Origin: Quercus robur
Lineage: Eukaryota > Streptophyta > Magnoliopsida > Fagales > Fagaceae
DNA length: 64,000 nucleotides
Direction of reading: 5' to 3'
Assembly: GCF_932294415.1 (NCBI RefSeq)
Contig: NC_065539.1
Span: 51,417,501-51,481,500 of the forward strand
Shown: piece after piece, positions 12,029-23,856 of the stretch
How positions within the stretch are numbered: position 1 is the first letter of the stretch
How the letters are laid out: the number at the start of each line of letters is the position of its first letter
Notes under the pieces: model-generated
Seen by the model: the letters and a program-made list of their open reading frames with translations, nothing else
Told to the model about the DNA's origin: nothing
The model's database searches: none
Made by a program: the position numbers and the translations under genes

Positions 12029-12037
12029 ATATATATG
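12029..12037 (-). promoter_or_regulatory. TATA box of CXE-1
   Basis: On the minus strand the sequence reads GCATATATATTTGG, about 67 bp before the ATG at 11962. That is a normal distance for a TATA box with a short leader. It would place the transcript start downstream of the alternative ATG at 12028, which supports the shorter protein. Confidence 0.6.
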
Positions 12038-12039
12038 CT

Positions 12040-13507
12040 GAATACTTGAAATGGACAGCTTTTATTTCCTTGATAATGTGACATTTTTCTAGTACTATAT
12101 ATACTTTTAAATTTTTAATTGATTGGTAAAGTTTAATATAAACTATAAAATATATTTGAAATAAAGTTGATCTTACTACTTTATAGTGTGTTTTCTTTTT
12201 GCCATGACTATTTAAATAATTGTTGTTACTGAAAACTGGAGAGAGACTTGTATGAGACATACTTGACCATTGGAGGATTATTTCATGGAAAAGCAGTTGG
12301 GTCCATTCACAGCAAGTGAGATATAGTTGAAATTCACAGCAATGGCTCATGCTCACTAGCTTCCTCACTATATATGATATTATGGAAATTCTTCACAGCA
12401 AGTGAGATGAAGTCTAATGGTCAAGTATGTCTAGCAAGTGAGAAATAGCAAGGAAGATAGAGTGGAAAAGCAGTTGGGTCCATTCACAGCAATAATTCAT
12501 GGAAAAGACATTAGAGGTGCGAAGCTATGTATTATTTTCGATAGAGTAACCCCACAACATTGATTAGCTTCCCACTATGAACGAGGAAGCTCATTCCGAG
12601 AGAGTTGAGTCATGATAATCAGTCAATCACCAAGAATTCAACTCAAAATATCATTAGCTAGAGTTGGATTATTGATAATGTATAACTGACAACTTCAACA
12701 TCTAACACATGCATATGTATAAAAGGATGGTTTAGATCGGCTTAATTTCTATTCATGAAGGGTTGGTACACGGTAGAAGTATATTAATTGTGGAGGTTGA
12801 TTCCTTAATTTTTATTCATGAAGGGTTGGCACTAGGTAGTAGTATCTTAATTGTGTAGGTTGATTGAGTTTAATGTCTTTTACCACTCTTATTCTATGAA
12901 CTCACTTTTTTTTTTATAGGTTATAGATAGTCAAATTAGTTAGTGTCCATGAGGTGCTATTATAATGCTCACAAATTAGAGTTAAAAAGAGAAGTTAACC
13001 GGGAGGACAGAGAATATGAATTGTGAATTTCTAATGAAAATCCTTTTGGAATTGTATTTCCGGGAGGGGGGAAGAGAGAGATTAGACTAGACTTAAGGGG
13101 ATAGCAAGAGGCAAAGTGGTGGAGCATCCTCTTCTTTTTTATTTTGTTATTTCTGATAATCAAATCCTATGTGATGGATAGTGAAGGGCGGTCCCTTCTA
13201 TATACGTGAAGGATGTTGTCGTGCATAAAGTATGTGTTATGTTATAGAAGGGAAAAAAGAGAGTAATTCACTAATTCTATTGCCATATTAAAACTTAAAA
13301 GTCACTGATTTTCACAATTACTATATACAAATGATTGTGATTGATTGTTTGTCACTTTCACATAGACTACCACTTTTCTCAATTACTTACAATATGTCAC
13401 GTGAACAATTATGATAAAAATATTGTTTTTTTTTTTTTAAAAAAAATTTTGTGGTACCAAATTTTTTTTTTTAAATAAGGCAAATGTTAACAAATATGGT
13501 GCGGTGC
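12040..13507. other. Intergenic region upstream of CXE-1 with small local duplications
   Basis: No gene is supported. A 63-bp unit containing TATTCATGAAGGGTTGG is tandemly repeated at about 12743-12868. A block containing GCAGTTGGGTCCATTCACAG occurs at about 12294 and again at about 12470. The minus-strand frame at 11889-12368 overlaps the CXE-1 5' end in another frame and is a shadow. Confidence 0.6.
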
Positions 13508-13515
13508 TTGTTAAG

Positions 13516-14130
13516 TAGGGGTGTCCACGGGTCGGGTCGGGTCGGTTTTGGACCCAACCCGGACCCGACCCGCCGGCGTCGGGTGGAAGGCGGAGGGACC
13601 CGAAACCGACCGCCGGCGTCACTCGGTCGGGTCGGTTTTGGGTTCGGGTAGTGTTCGGGTGGGTCGGTCGGTGTTGAGAGTCGCCGGATCCTGCAAACGT
13701 CGCCGGAATCTCCTCGAATGTCGCCGGAATCTCTTCGAATGTCGTCGGAATCTGCAAAAATCCAGTAGATCTGCACCAAAAATCGCCGAAATCAGCCTGG
13801 ATCTCCTCGAATCTCGCCGGATCTCACCAAATATGGTCCAAATCTCGCTTGGATCTCCTCAAATGTCGCCGGATCTCACCAAATCTCGCTCGAATTCGCC
13901 GGATCTCAACCAATCTCGCTTGAATGTCGCCGGATATTGCCAGATTTATATATAACGTCGGTCGGGTCGGGTGGCTCGGGTTTTGGAGAAGAAAACCCGC
14001 CACTCGACCCGCCGGCGTCGGGTCTTGAGGTCAGAAACCCGTCACCGACCGTCGGAGTGGTCGGTTCGGACGGTTGCCGGTTCGGGTTCGGGCGGGTTGG
14101 TCGGGTTTCGGGTTGGGTTGGACACCCCTA
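13516..14130. mobile_element. hAT-like non-autonomous element (copy 1), 615 bp
   Basis: The ends are TAGGGGTGTCCA and its reverse complement TGGACACCCCTA, followed inward by repeated GGGTCGGGTCGGGT motifs. A perfect 8-bp target duplication TTGTTAAG lies at 13508-13515 and 14131-14138, diagnostic of hAT. The body is GC-rich, unlike the AT-rich surroundings, with degenerate roughly 21-bp repeats of the TCGCCGGAATCTC type. Open frames of 144 and 102 codons occur only because the DNA is GC-rich and repetitive; no transposase domain is present. A near-identical copy lies at 60577-61200. Confidence 0.9.
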
Positions 14131-14342
14131 TTGTTAAGGTTGGACTAATGTGGGTCCCACTTAAAAAATTGGATAAATGGAAGAAAAAGACAAAAAATTG
14201 GTTTTACAGCCTATGTTAATCTTTATTTCTTCTTATGAAGCTGGCACCACAACCTATAAATCTATTAAAAAAATGACATAAAACTGGCTGTTAACGGGTA
14301 CTGTGTTAACATAACCCAAAAAATAATAGTAGAAGTGATTGA

Positions 14343-14733
14343 GGACAAAATGGGGATACACCCTTTTCGGCAAAAAGTTTTAGTAAAATGCCCAATTTCT
14401 GAAACTATTTAGGGATATGCCATTGTTTTAAAACTCGATTTTACCAAAATCGAGTTTTAGTGTGGAACTCGAGTTCCTTGAAAATTTTCAAGTGGAACCT
14501 GAGTTCCACAATTTTGTTTTTAATTTTTTTTTTTAAGTTTAGTTTGGCTAAAACTTGATTTTCTAAAAATCAAGTTTTACATTGAAACTTGATTTTTAGA
14601 AAATCGAGTTTTAAAACAGGGGTATATCTCTAAATAGTTTCAGAAATGAGATATTTTTCTGGAACTTTTCGTCGAAAGGGGTACATCCCCATTTGAAACT
14701 TTTCGCTGAAAGGGGTATATCCTTATTTTGGGC
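14343..14733. mobile_element. Mutator-like foldback element (copy 1), 391 bp
   Basis: A perfect 9-bp duplication AGTGATTGA flanks it (14334-14342 and 14734-14742). Most of the element pairs with itself: the left arm starting GGACAAAATGGGGATA matches the reversed right end, and inner blocks such as AAAACTCGATTTT are palindromic. A 9-bp duplication plus long arms fits a Mutator-like foldback MITE. The element at 58572-59033 belongs to the same family. Confidence 0.8.
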
Positions 14734-14742
14734 AGTGATTGA

Positions 14743-16582
14743 TGAATCATAGAAAACAGTCAATCCCTTTCAAAACAAAATTAAAACAACCACTTTTAAA
14801 GTTAACGAAAATTTTTAGCATATTGATCTTGATGGATAGAACTTCATGTTGACTGGTTGGTGATTGTTGAAATTATTCCCGTTTCTTCGGACGTTAACCA
14901 AATGAGATAATTTCTGTGTTAGCGAGAGAGATATTTGTTGTGATCCAAGAACAGAGTGTTCCTGATGTTTTGTCAGCTTCTATACTGTTTGTTTGGTTTA
15001 AGTTTTCTAACTTCTTCTTCTTCTTTTTCTTTTTTTTAAATGTTTTTGTCGTAGTTATTTTTTTTTTTAATATAAAAAGTAGTTTTTTATTTTATTTTAT
15101 TTAAAAAATTAGCTAATTTTTTAAGTTTTGTTACATATTTAACATAAAAGTTACAAAAAAAAAACTATATATTTTGTATTACACTACGCAAATAAGCCAC
15201 CAAAATTTAGAAGATGCCTAAGTAAATGAACATTTTGCATGTATATTTCAGGCACAAACTATGTCGGCTGGGTATCAAACTAGCAATGTTGAGAAAACAA
15301 TTGGGCTCAGAAGAGTAGTATACACTTTTATGGTCCATTTGGATTGAGAGAGAGGGAGGGAGAGTAGAGTAGAGTAGAGTGAAATTGATCCAAAATTAAC
15401 CTATTTTCGGCCAACTTTACTCTATTTTATTCCTCTCCACTCCCCCTTCCTCCCCTCTCAATCCAAACAGACCCTTAGTGTTAAGTGTCTGAAGAGTCTA
15501 AAGATTTTCAGGAGCCCAAAAGTTACCATTGCCAAGCTAGGACGACCCACTTGTTTTTGGTTTGACGTAATGTGTGTGAATTATTAATAAATAACCCGTG
15601 AACGAGCTTTCAGATTAGTCAGTGATGGGGGCCAACAAAAAAAGACTAATTGCAAATCAAAACTTCAAAATTTGGGGTGATTTTGATTTTTTTTTTTCCT
15701 TTAAAGTTTAAATTTTTTAGATAGTCCCTAACATTATCTATAGTTTTGATTAGGAGCTATTCCATCCATGCCTTTGCTGATGTGTCAATTAAATGACATT
15801 TAAGCCTATCACATAGGTTTAGTCACACAAAAATCGTACGTATCTAATTTTAGCTTAAAACAAAAGAAATATCAGTTATGAATATCCTATTAAAAGATTC
15901 TCAATGTCATCAAAGAATTTGGATATATTCACTAATTTCAATTAAAACATAAGCAACATTAGGCTTCAATATTGGCAAAACAAAATAGAGAGCAATTAAG
16001 GAGGTCAAAAAAAGGCCAAGAACAAGACATTGGAGATTGGAGAATATAGTTTGTTAAAGAACATTCCTTACTGGCTGAAATAATCTTTTCAATGAATTGA
16101 AGTAGAGTAGCCCAAATCAATTATATATAAACCAGTTTTGGAACTTCACAATTCATCCTACTTTGGCAGCATGTAGTGTTGGACTTTACTTCTTACCAAA
16201 TTAATTTCCCATAGAATAAATAGAAAATCTCACGTTAAACGTCCAACTATCAAATTAAGAAGATATCTCTTTTACTCCATGAAATTTCGAGTTATAAATA
16301 AATAAACACGTCTATTTAAAAGATCTCTTCTTCTTAATTTTTTTTTAATGATTAAATTCATAAAAATTGGATATTTTTGAAAAAAAAAAAAAAAAAAAAG
16401 ACCTTGAGGATTGCTACAAGGAGCAATATAGTCCTGAGTTAAGACCATCCAATGGTCATTGTTGCTTTCAAAATTCTTAACTCCAGAAGGCATGCTCCAT
16501 CTTTTCTCCAACCAGCTGAAAGTGAAATAAAATAATGCCAGTGATAATCTTTATGTCTCTCTCTTTTGTGTGTGTGATTTTG
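14743..16582. other. Intergenic, AT-rich, one MITE
   Basis: Apart from the Tourist-like MITE at 15331-15474 I see homopolymer runs and no supported gene. Confidence 0.5.
15331..15474. mobile_element. Tourist-like MITE, 144 bp
   Basis: Left end TGGTCCATTTGGATTGAGAG, right end reversed GGGTCTGTTTGGATTGAGAG. TTA lies at both sides (15328-15330 and 15475-15477). The middle is a GA/GTAGA-rich run and its complement. TIR and TTA target fit PIF/Harbinger Tourist MITEs. Confidence 0.75.
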
Positions 16583-16858
16583 CTAATCCTATTCGGTCCA
16601 AATTGGTCTTATTAGGTCCTATTTCAATTCGGTCCATTTTGTCCACTTCAGTCCAATTTGGTCATATGTGGTCCACTTTGGTTCTATTCGGTCTATTCTG
16701 TCCACTTTGTTTCTATTTGGTCCACTTAGGTCTACTTTGGTCCTATTCAGTCCATATTGGTTCTACTCGGTTTATTCTATCCACTTCGGTCCTATTAGGT
16801 CCAATTTAGTCATATTCAATCCATTTGGTCTTATACGGTCCACTTTGATATTCCCGTG
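16583..16858. repeat. Degenerate GGTCCA minisatellite
   Basis: About 275 bp made of 10-11 bp variants around TTCGGTCCACTTTGGTCCTA. Translation gives repetitive runs such as FGPLRSTLVLF in overlapping frames, which is a repeat artefact and not a protein. Confidence 0.85.
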
Positions 16859-17280
16859 ATACAAAATACCACCTTCGACTAAAGAGAGTGGTCCGCTTTG
16901 GTTATCAAATCAAGCATCAATACATTATAATAAAAATTAATGCTATATCCATAACATTTTTACAATAATTTCATATCAAATTCAAGGTAGCAAGTTGATA
17001 TTAGTGGGTAAAAATGTAATATTAGTGGTAGTTTAGATTAGAACTAGTAACTATATGCCGTCTAGGATTTATTATGAAATTCTTATAAAAATGTTGTATA
17101 CATAGCATTACTCTAAGATAATAAATAACCACAAGCTGTCTTTTAACCCAAGGACTTTGCCTCTTGATCTCAACCAAACAACATAAGTTAAATCAAAAAA
17201 AGAAAAAAGAAAAAGGAAGCAAGTGGAGCTCAACAAGATTTATTAGGAAACATATGCTACCACTATGATTATTAGGAAAC
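16850..17280. repeat. Orphan 3' flank of a subgroup-B carboxylesterase gene
   Basis: Sequence such as GTGATACAAAATACCA...AGAGAGTGGTC and, further on, AACATAAGTTAAA followed by GGAAGCAAGTGG matches the 3' flanks of CXE-2 (18.45-19.0 kb) and CXE-3 (32.13-32.65 kb). Here no CXE coding sequence follows; similarity stops near 17280. It is interrupted by a small MITE (16940-17108) and its left edge abuts the minisatellite. It is probably the remnant of a lost gene copy or of an incomplete duplication. Confidence 0.7.
16940..17108. mobile_element. MITE with about 35-bp TIRs and TA target (Stowaway-like)
   Basis: Left arm ATGCTATATCCATAACATTT and right arm, reversed, ATGCTATGTATACAACATTT continue as matching arms into AATTTCATA. 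TA is present on both sides (16938-16939 and 17109-17110). Confidence 0.65.
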
Positions 17281-18054
17281 TAATAGTCGATGAAAATACT
17301 TTTTTTTTTTTTTTACCAAGAAAATTCACGCACACAAAAAAGAAAAAAAAGCATTTATGGACTATAACAAACTGAAATCGCTCTCTCTGTCTCTCTCCAA
17401 CAACAACCAAAAGCAAAATTAAAATAAAAAAACTAAAAAAATCAGTCAAACCTTTTAGTTACTTTGTCTTTATTTACTAGAAACTTTGTCATTCTCTTCG
17501 TGTATTTAATGAAAAATATGAATTTTTTTATCCCTTCTTGTACCTTTGTTGTCGGAATGGACCCTTATCCTTGGTTTGGCTATAAAAGACTGTCCTTCGT
17601 ATTTGTTTAAACTTTAAAGCCTTCTTGTTTGTTTTTAACTTGTCCATGTAATTAAGCTATATAATGAGATTGTTTAATTCGTTTTTTTTTATTTTATCTG
17701 TGTAAATAAAAGCCATGGGGTTTGTTTTTGTTTGAGTGATGAAAGGGTGCGTGGACCACGCACCTCTTTACACGGCCGGGCATTGACAATTCAATGGTTG
17801 TAATGGTTGCGTAGCCAGTGAAGTATGAAACTTTTGATTTCTTCAGTTCTTTGGGTTTTGTTTCATTCAATAAAATATTATTTTCTTTATTTCTTTATTT
17901 ATATATTAGGCTTTTAAATCAAGCCCCTACACAAGTGATTTCAGATTGTTTCAAGTATGATATTTTCTTATTGTATTGTATACTACCATAGATTATAGTT
18001 AACTGTGTATCATTCAGCGGGTAAAAAAACTTTGTAGTATAAGACACTTATCAA
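17281..18054. other. Intergenic, nothing recognised
   Basis: AT-rich with poly-T runs. No gene or clear mobile element. Confidence 0.5.
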
Positions 18055-18064
18055 TACTACACAA

Positions 18065-18295
18065 ATTTTTTTTTTTTTGGTTAAATAGGCTAAATATATA
18101 AGACTACGCAACAACCAGTCTATTACAAAATAGTTCAGTTTTATCAAAAGTTAGTAGATTATCCATCACAGACGATGGTTCATACAAAATAAGAAAGTCA
18201 ATTAGCTGAATCGCTTTCATTTTAACAAGTCTATCAGCACATCTATTAACCTCCCTAAAAATGTGAGTCACTGATCCGAGCGTAATGCCTTCCAG
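18065..18295 (-). mobile_element. 5'-truncated L1 LINE (end of ORF2 plus tail)
   Basis: Translated on the minus strand from about 18289, the frame reads VTHIFREVNRCADRLVKM and ends at a stop near 18099. This is the RNase H-like C-terminus found at the end of plant L1 ORF2. A T-run at 18066-18078 is the poly(A) tail seen from the other strand. A 10-bp target duplication TACTACACAA flanks it (18055-18064 and 18296-18305). Only the last about 64 codons and the short 3' tail were inserted. Confidence 0.85.
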
Positions 18296-18323
18296 TACTA
18301 CACAATTAAGTATTTTGTACCAT

Positions 18324-18354
18324 TTCTATCAACAAAAAAAAAAAAAAAAAAAAG
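18324..18354 (+). mobile_element. Tail-only retroinsertion (31 bp)
   Basis: TTCTATCAAC, a run of A and a final G sit between two copies of AGTATTTTGTACCAT (18309-18323 and 18355-18369). A 15-bp duplication with a poly(A) insert is the signature of target-primed reverse transcription that copied little beyond the tail. Confidence 0.75.
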
Positions 18355-18369
18355 AGTATTTTGTACCAT

Positions 18370-19026
18370 GCAATGCGTAATGCCTAGAGTAATAGTTTTG
18401 CCTCGTTTGAGGCTTTATTGGAAATAAATTTTGGATATCTTCATGATCCAAAAATACCAATTTTGACAAAAGAGAATGACCTGCTTCGGCTCTAAAATAA
18501 TGACAATAGCCCAACAAGTGTACGCAAGAATTATTAAGAGAAAATAAAGATGTATACGCAAAGATACAAAAGGACATATATGGATCAGGCTCGAAAAACA
18601 TGATCAACAAATTAAGCATCAACACAATAAAATAACTAAATAACCAACTTCACCCAAGTCTATCTTTTAACTAATATAAATTTTCTCTCGCTTTTAATAT
18701 TCTACTTTATACTTCAATTAAACCTACCACATGTCCATTTTAATTTTGTTATAAAGTATTCAAAGTTCTTAAAAAAAAAAAAAAAATTCAGACATTTGAC
18801 ATAATATAGTTGGTGAAGTGAAGTATGAAACACTAATAATGAGACACATGATTTTTATTCGTCTTTGACATAAGGAATCCTCAATCAAACAACATAAGTT
18901 AAACTTAAACAGTGGTAGGAAGCAAGTGGGACTCGTCAAGATTCATCAGGAAGCATCTACTACCGCTATAATTATTATCCCTTGCTGTCAAGCTGCAGTC
19001 CTAGAATAATGTGCCAGAAAATAGTT
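18370..19026. other. 3' flank of CXE-2
   Basis: From about 18445 this matches the region downstream of CXE-3 (32.13-32.71 kb) over several hundred bases, with many small indels. It marks CXE-2 and CXE-3 as products of one segmental duplication. Confidence 0.75.
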
Positions 19027-19400
19027 TTACTCGAAGATAAAAGAAGCCAAATGTTTGACCATAGCCTTAGCATTCTGTGTCTCAATATTGCGGATATGGA
19101 AAATATGATCTTCTTCCTCCACTTCAAACAATTCTACTTCCCCTTTCCACCCACTCTTCCTTACCATTTCAAAATACCAAACACCTCTATCCTTCATCAA
19201 ATCCTTCCCAGCCACACACACAAGCCCAGCCAAGCTCGGTGCACCTGGCCCTTCTGGATTAACCATTGGATTGTCAACACCACTAGTTACTGAGGGATAC
19301 ACAAAGTTCCAAAATAAATACGGCAAGCTTTTCTTGTGTCCTTCCTTAGGCTCTGCCCTAATTGGCTTAGAACTCCAAAAATAAGAGTCGGCAAGATAAG
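19027..19400 (-). pseudogene. CXE-2, 3' part (carboxylesterase split by a retrotransposon)
   Basis: This is the C-terminal third of a subgroup-B carboxylesterase, resuming at YLADSYFWSSKP and ending LASFIFE. It keeps the triad Asp (AGKD) and His (DHIFH). Compared with CXE-3 it lacks 18 bp in frame, six residues (GCDRML in CXE-3) just before the strand that carries the catalytic Asp. The rest of the gene is at 24280-24867, on the far side of the Copia element. Counting the 5-bp target once, the two parts add up to 957 bp, a whole number of codons, so the retrotransposon is the main visible lesion. The frame continuing to 19548 is LTR sequence, not gene. Confidence 0.88.
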
Positions 19401-19826
19401 TGTAGGGAATTACAACAAATTCCCAACCTATGAGAAACAAAAAAAAAAATAGAGAAAACACACACCAAAGAAAAACAATCACACGCACAAGATAATATTT
19501 ATGTGGTTCGGCAATTTGCCTACGTCCACGGAGTTGTAGGGATTTCACTATTATCAGGGAAGAATACAGAGTACAAAAAATTGTGGCTACAATACTTTTT
19601 CTCTCACCCTCAAGAATGCGGCAACAGCAACCTACAATCTTAAAAAACCCTAATCATGGCAAAGTCGGCTTGTCCATGAGTGCTCCGGCTTGGGCCTATC
19701 AGCCCAAGCCTCTGCTCCATGGACTAAGTCTTAGTAAATCTCCCATTAAAAACCACGCAATATTATTCGTGTTGGGTCAAGTCGTCAAACCAGATCAAAC
19801 AAAACTAAGCTCCACAAAGCCCAACA
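19401..19826 (-). repeat. 3' LTR of the Copia element
   Basis: Plus-strand ends TGTAGGGAATT and AAAGCCCAACA. It is paired with 23857-24279. The element is transcribed leftward, so this copy is the 3' LTR. Confidence 0.95.
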
Positions 19827-22800
19827 AATCTCCCACTTGGAGACTAGTTCAATCACCAACATCAAACCGCTATCCTCCAAGAAACAATCCCTCATCCCTG
19901 CAACTCATCCTCCTATCCTCAAGCTAGAAGACCAATTGAAGCTGCACACAACTTCAACTTCTCAATAGTGACACCCTTAGTCAACATGTCTGCCGGGTTC
20001 TTAGATCCACAAATCTTCTCAAGTATTACCAGCTTATCTTCAACAAGGTAACGAATAGAGTGGTATTTTGTCTGTATATGCTTCGACTTTGAATGAAAAG
20101 CAGAATTTTTGGCAAGAAAGATTGCACTCTGACTGTTACTGTGTAGAATGTCCATCTTCTGCTTCTTACCCAATTCATCTAAGAAACTATGTAGCTAAAT
20201 CATCTCCTTTCCAGCTTCAATTGCTGCAACATACTCAGCTTCTGTAGTAGACAAAATAACAATCTTCTGTAGATTTGAAACCCATGATATAGCTGTACCA
20301 CCCAGAGTAAAAAACAAACCCAGTAGTACTCTTTCTACTATCAATATCACCAGCAAAATCAGCATCTACATAACCCTGCAGTTTCAAACTTGCACTTGTG
20401 AACCAAAGACATGTATCTGATGAACCCTTCAGATATCTCTGAATCCACTTGACTGCCTCCCAATGCTGCTTTCCAAGCCTATTCATGAATCTGCTTACAA
20501 CTCCCACTGCATGTGCAATGTCTGGCCTTGTAAACACCATAACATACATCAAGCTGTCAATAGCTGAGGCATAAGGCACCTTGCTTATATGGTCCCTTTC
20601 TTCTTCTGCCTTCGGTGACTGTTCTTTGCTTAATTTGAAATGACTACCCAAGGGTGTGCTCACTGGTTTAGCTTCATTCATGTTGAACCTGCTGAGAACT
20701 TTCTTCACATACTCTGACTGTAAAAGTTTCAATGTACCATTAGCCTTGTCTCTAATGATTCTCATACTAAGGATTTGCTTTGCAGCTCCCAAATCCTTCA
20801 TTGCAAACTGTTTGGACAATTGCTTTTTCAGATTATTAATCTCCTCAATGCTAGACTCTGCAATAAGCATACCATCCATATACAACAGTAATATAATGTA
20901 AGAATTGTCAAAAGACTTAACATAGTAACAGTGATCAGTTTCATATCTCTTGAACTCAATTCTATGCATAAAACTGTCAAATTTCTTGTACCACTGTCTA
21001 GGAGCTTGTTTTAGGCCATACAAGCTCTTTCTTAGTTTGCAGACTAGATTTTCTTGTCCTTGAGCAATGAAACCTTCTGGCTGAATCATGTAAAGGTCTT
21101 CCTCCAAGTCACCATGAAGGAATGCTGTCTTCACATCTAACTGCTCAAGATGTAAATTTTCTGCAGCTACTATTCCCAGTACCAGTCTGATTGTTGACAT
21201 CTTCACAATTGGAGAAAATATCTCTGTATAGTCAATGCCTTCCTTCTGCTGGAACCCTTTAACAACTAATCTAGCATTGTAACATTTGCTACCGTCATGC
21301 TCATTCTTTATTCTGTATACCAACTTGTTGTGCAAAACTTTTTTTCCTACTGGCAATTCAGTCAGTTCCCATGTCTAATTCCCCAACAAGGAATCCATCT
21401 CGTCCTTCATGACTAACTCCCACTTGCTTGAATTCTCATCTTGCAAGACTTCATCATAACACTCTGGCTCACCACCATCAGTCAACAGGAGATAATTTAG
21501 AGTGGGTGGATAACGCTGTGGAGGTCTAATGTTCCTAGAAGATTTGCGGACTTCAGTTACAGGTGTACTCAGATCTACCTGTGAATTTACATTCTCCTTA
21601 TCTTCTTCACCCCTTTTTTTGGACAGTACCTCCAGTCAATTCATCTAAGTTGACAAACTCAAATTTCTTTTGATCTATCTCTGTAACATCTGACACTACA
21701 ATTGACCTATCCTTGTACATAACCTGTTCATTAAATATCACATTTCTACTTCTAATGATTTTCCTGTTTTGTTCATCCCAAAACCTATAGCCAAATTTCT
21801 CATCACTATAGCCAATGAAAAAACATATTTTAGACTTTGCATCAAGTTTACTACGAGCATCAGAATCAATATGAATATAAGAAACACAACCAAAAACTTT
21901 TAAGTGTGAAAACTTTACCTCTTTACCACTCCAAACCTCCTCAGGAAGTTTGAACTCCATGGGAACTGATGGTCCTCGATTTATCAGGTAAGCTGCAGTG
22001 CTAACAGCATTAGCCCAGAAAGTTTTTGGTAGTCCAGCATGCAACCTCATACTTCTAGCACGCTCATTGAGAGTTCTGTTCATGCGCTCAGCCACACCAT
22101 TCTGCTGTGGTGTCCCAGGAATGGTCTTCTCCATCCTAATTCTCTGTGCAACACAATACTCACTAAACCCTCCATCTATGTACTCTCCTCCATTATCTGA
22201 CTTCAAACATTTTACTTTCAAATCTGTTTCTGTCTCAACCATGGCCTTCCACTTCTTAAAAGTTTCAAATACATTAGATTTATTTTTCAGAAAATAAACT
22301 CATACCTTTCTACTTGAGTCATCAATGAAAGTGATGTAGTATCTTGAACCTCCAAGGGATGCAACTGGAGAAGGCCCCCACAAATCAGTGCGTACTAATT
22401 CCAATTTTTCAGCCTTCGGTGTCCTACCAGTTTTCAAGAAACTCACATTTTTTTGCTTTCCTAAGATGCAACTTTCACACATGTCAAAATCAATGGACTT
22501 CAATTCTGGTAGTTTTCCTTTTGACAGCAGCATCTTCATCCCTTTCTCACTCATGTGACCAAGTCTGCGATGCCATATGCTTGTATCAATACTTGCATCA
22601 GCAACTGCAATTGTATCTCTTGGACATGAGGTCATATATAGAGTACCAGTCTTCTTTTCACGAGCCAATACCCTAGCTCCCTTTGTAACCTTCCAAGTAC
22701 CACCAACAAATAGTATTGCATGTCCTTCATCATTAAGTTGTCCAATAGAAATTAGATTCCTCCTCAGGTCAGGAATATGTCGAACCTTCTCCAGTAACCA

Positions 22801-23856
22801 AACAGACCCATTGGGCAACAATATCCGAACATCTCCCACACCCACAACATCCAAGGCTGAACCATCAGGCAAATACACCTTACCAAAATCACCTGCAACA
22901 TAATTCTGTATGATTTCTCAGTGTGGAGTGGTATGAAACGAAACTCCTGAATCCAAAACTCAATCATCAAGTGGACTATTTACTGCAAGAAGTAATGCAT
23001 CATATACCTCTTCTGTTACAGCATTAGCATAATCATCTCCATTCTTCTTCTTAGGACTTTTGCATTGATTCCTAAAGTGGCCTGTTTTCCCACAATTCCA
23101 GCATTGTTCTTGTTGGCCTGGTCTAGATTTGCTTCTGTTTCGATTAGAATGTCTGGATTTTGATCTGCCCCGGTTTGAATTTCTGTCATTACCTTTGCCT
23201 CTTGTCTCAAGGTTTAGGGCAGAACCAGATCCTAAGGTTTCGCCTGCATCTCTTCTGCGAATCTCCTCAGCCAGAATTAAATTTCGTATGTCATTGTACT
23301 TCAGCTTTTCTTTTCCTGTAGAATTGCTTACTGCCATCCTCATTGCCTCCCAACTGTTTGGCAAAGAAGCCAAGACGATCAGAGCACGAATCTCATCATC
23401 AAAATCAATTTCTACAGACGACAATTGATTTATGATAGTATTAAATTCATTCAGATGTTGTGCTACTGATGCATTCTCTGCCATCTTCAAATTGAACAAT
23501 TTCTTCATCAGATGCACCTTGTTGTTTGCGAACGACTTTTCATACATACCGGACAAAGCCTTCATTAAATCTGTTGTGGTCTTCTCCTTTACAACATTGT
23601 GTGCAACAGACCTAGATAGAGTTAACCTAATAACTCCCAATACCTGTCTGTCAAGAAGAACCCATTCCTCAGCCTTCATAGCTTCAGGTTTTTCCCCTAG
23701 AAGCGGTAGATGCAACTTCCTCCCATAAAGGTAATCCTCAATTTACATCCTCCAAAATCCAAAGTCTGTACCATTGAACTTTTCTATTCCAGACACCTTT
23801 CCTGCTTCCTCTGCCATTGCTTCCACTCAAACCTAACCCTAGGCTCTAATACCAGT

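Noticed and set aside
13521-14219. Conserved 144- and 102-codon frames identical in two places (also 60565-61016), which looks like a conserved protein
   Set aside because: The frames lie inside two near-identical hAT-like elements. The DNA is GC-rich and repetitive, both strands are open, and no domain is present. Identity reflects the young copies, not selection on a protein.
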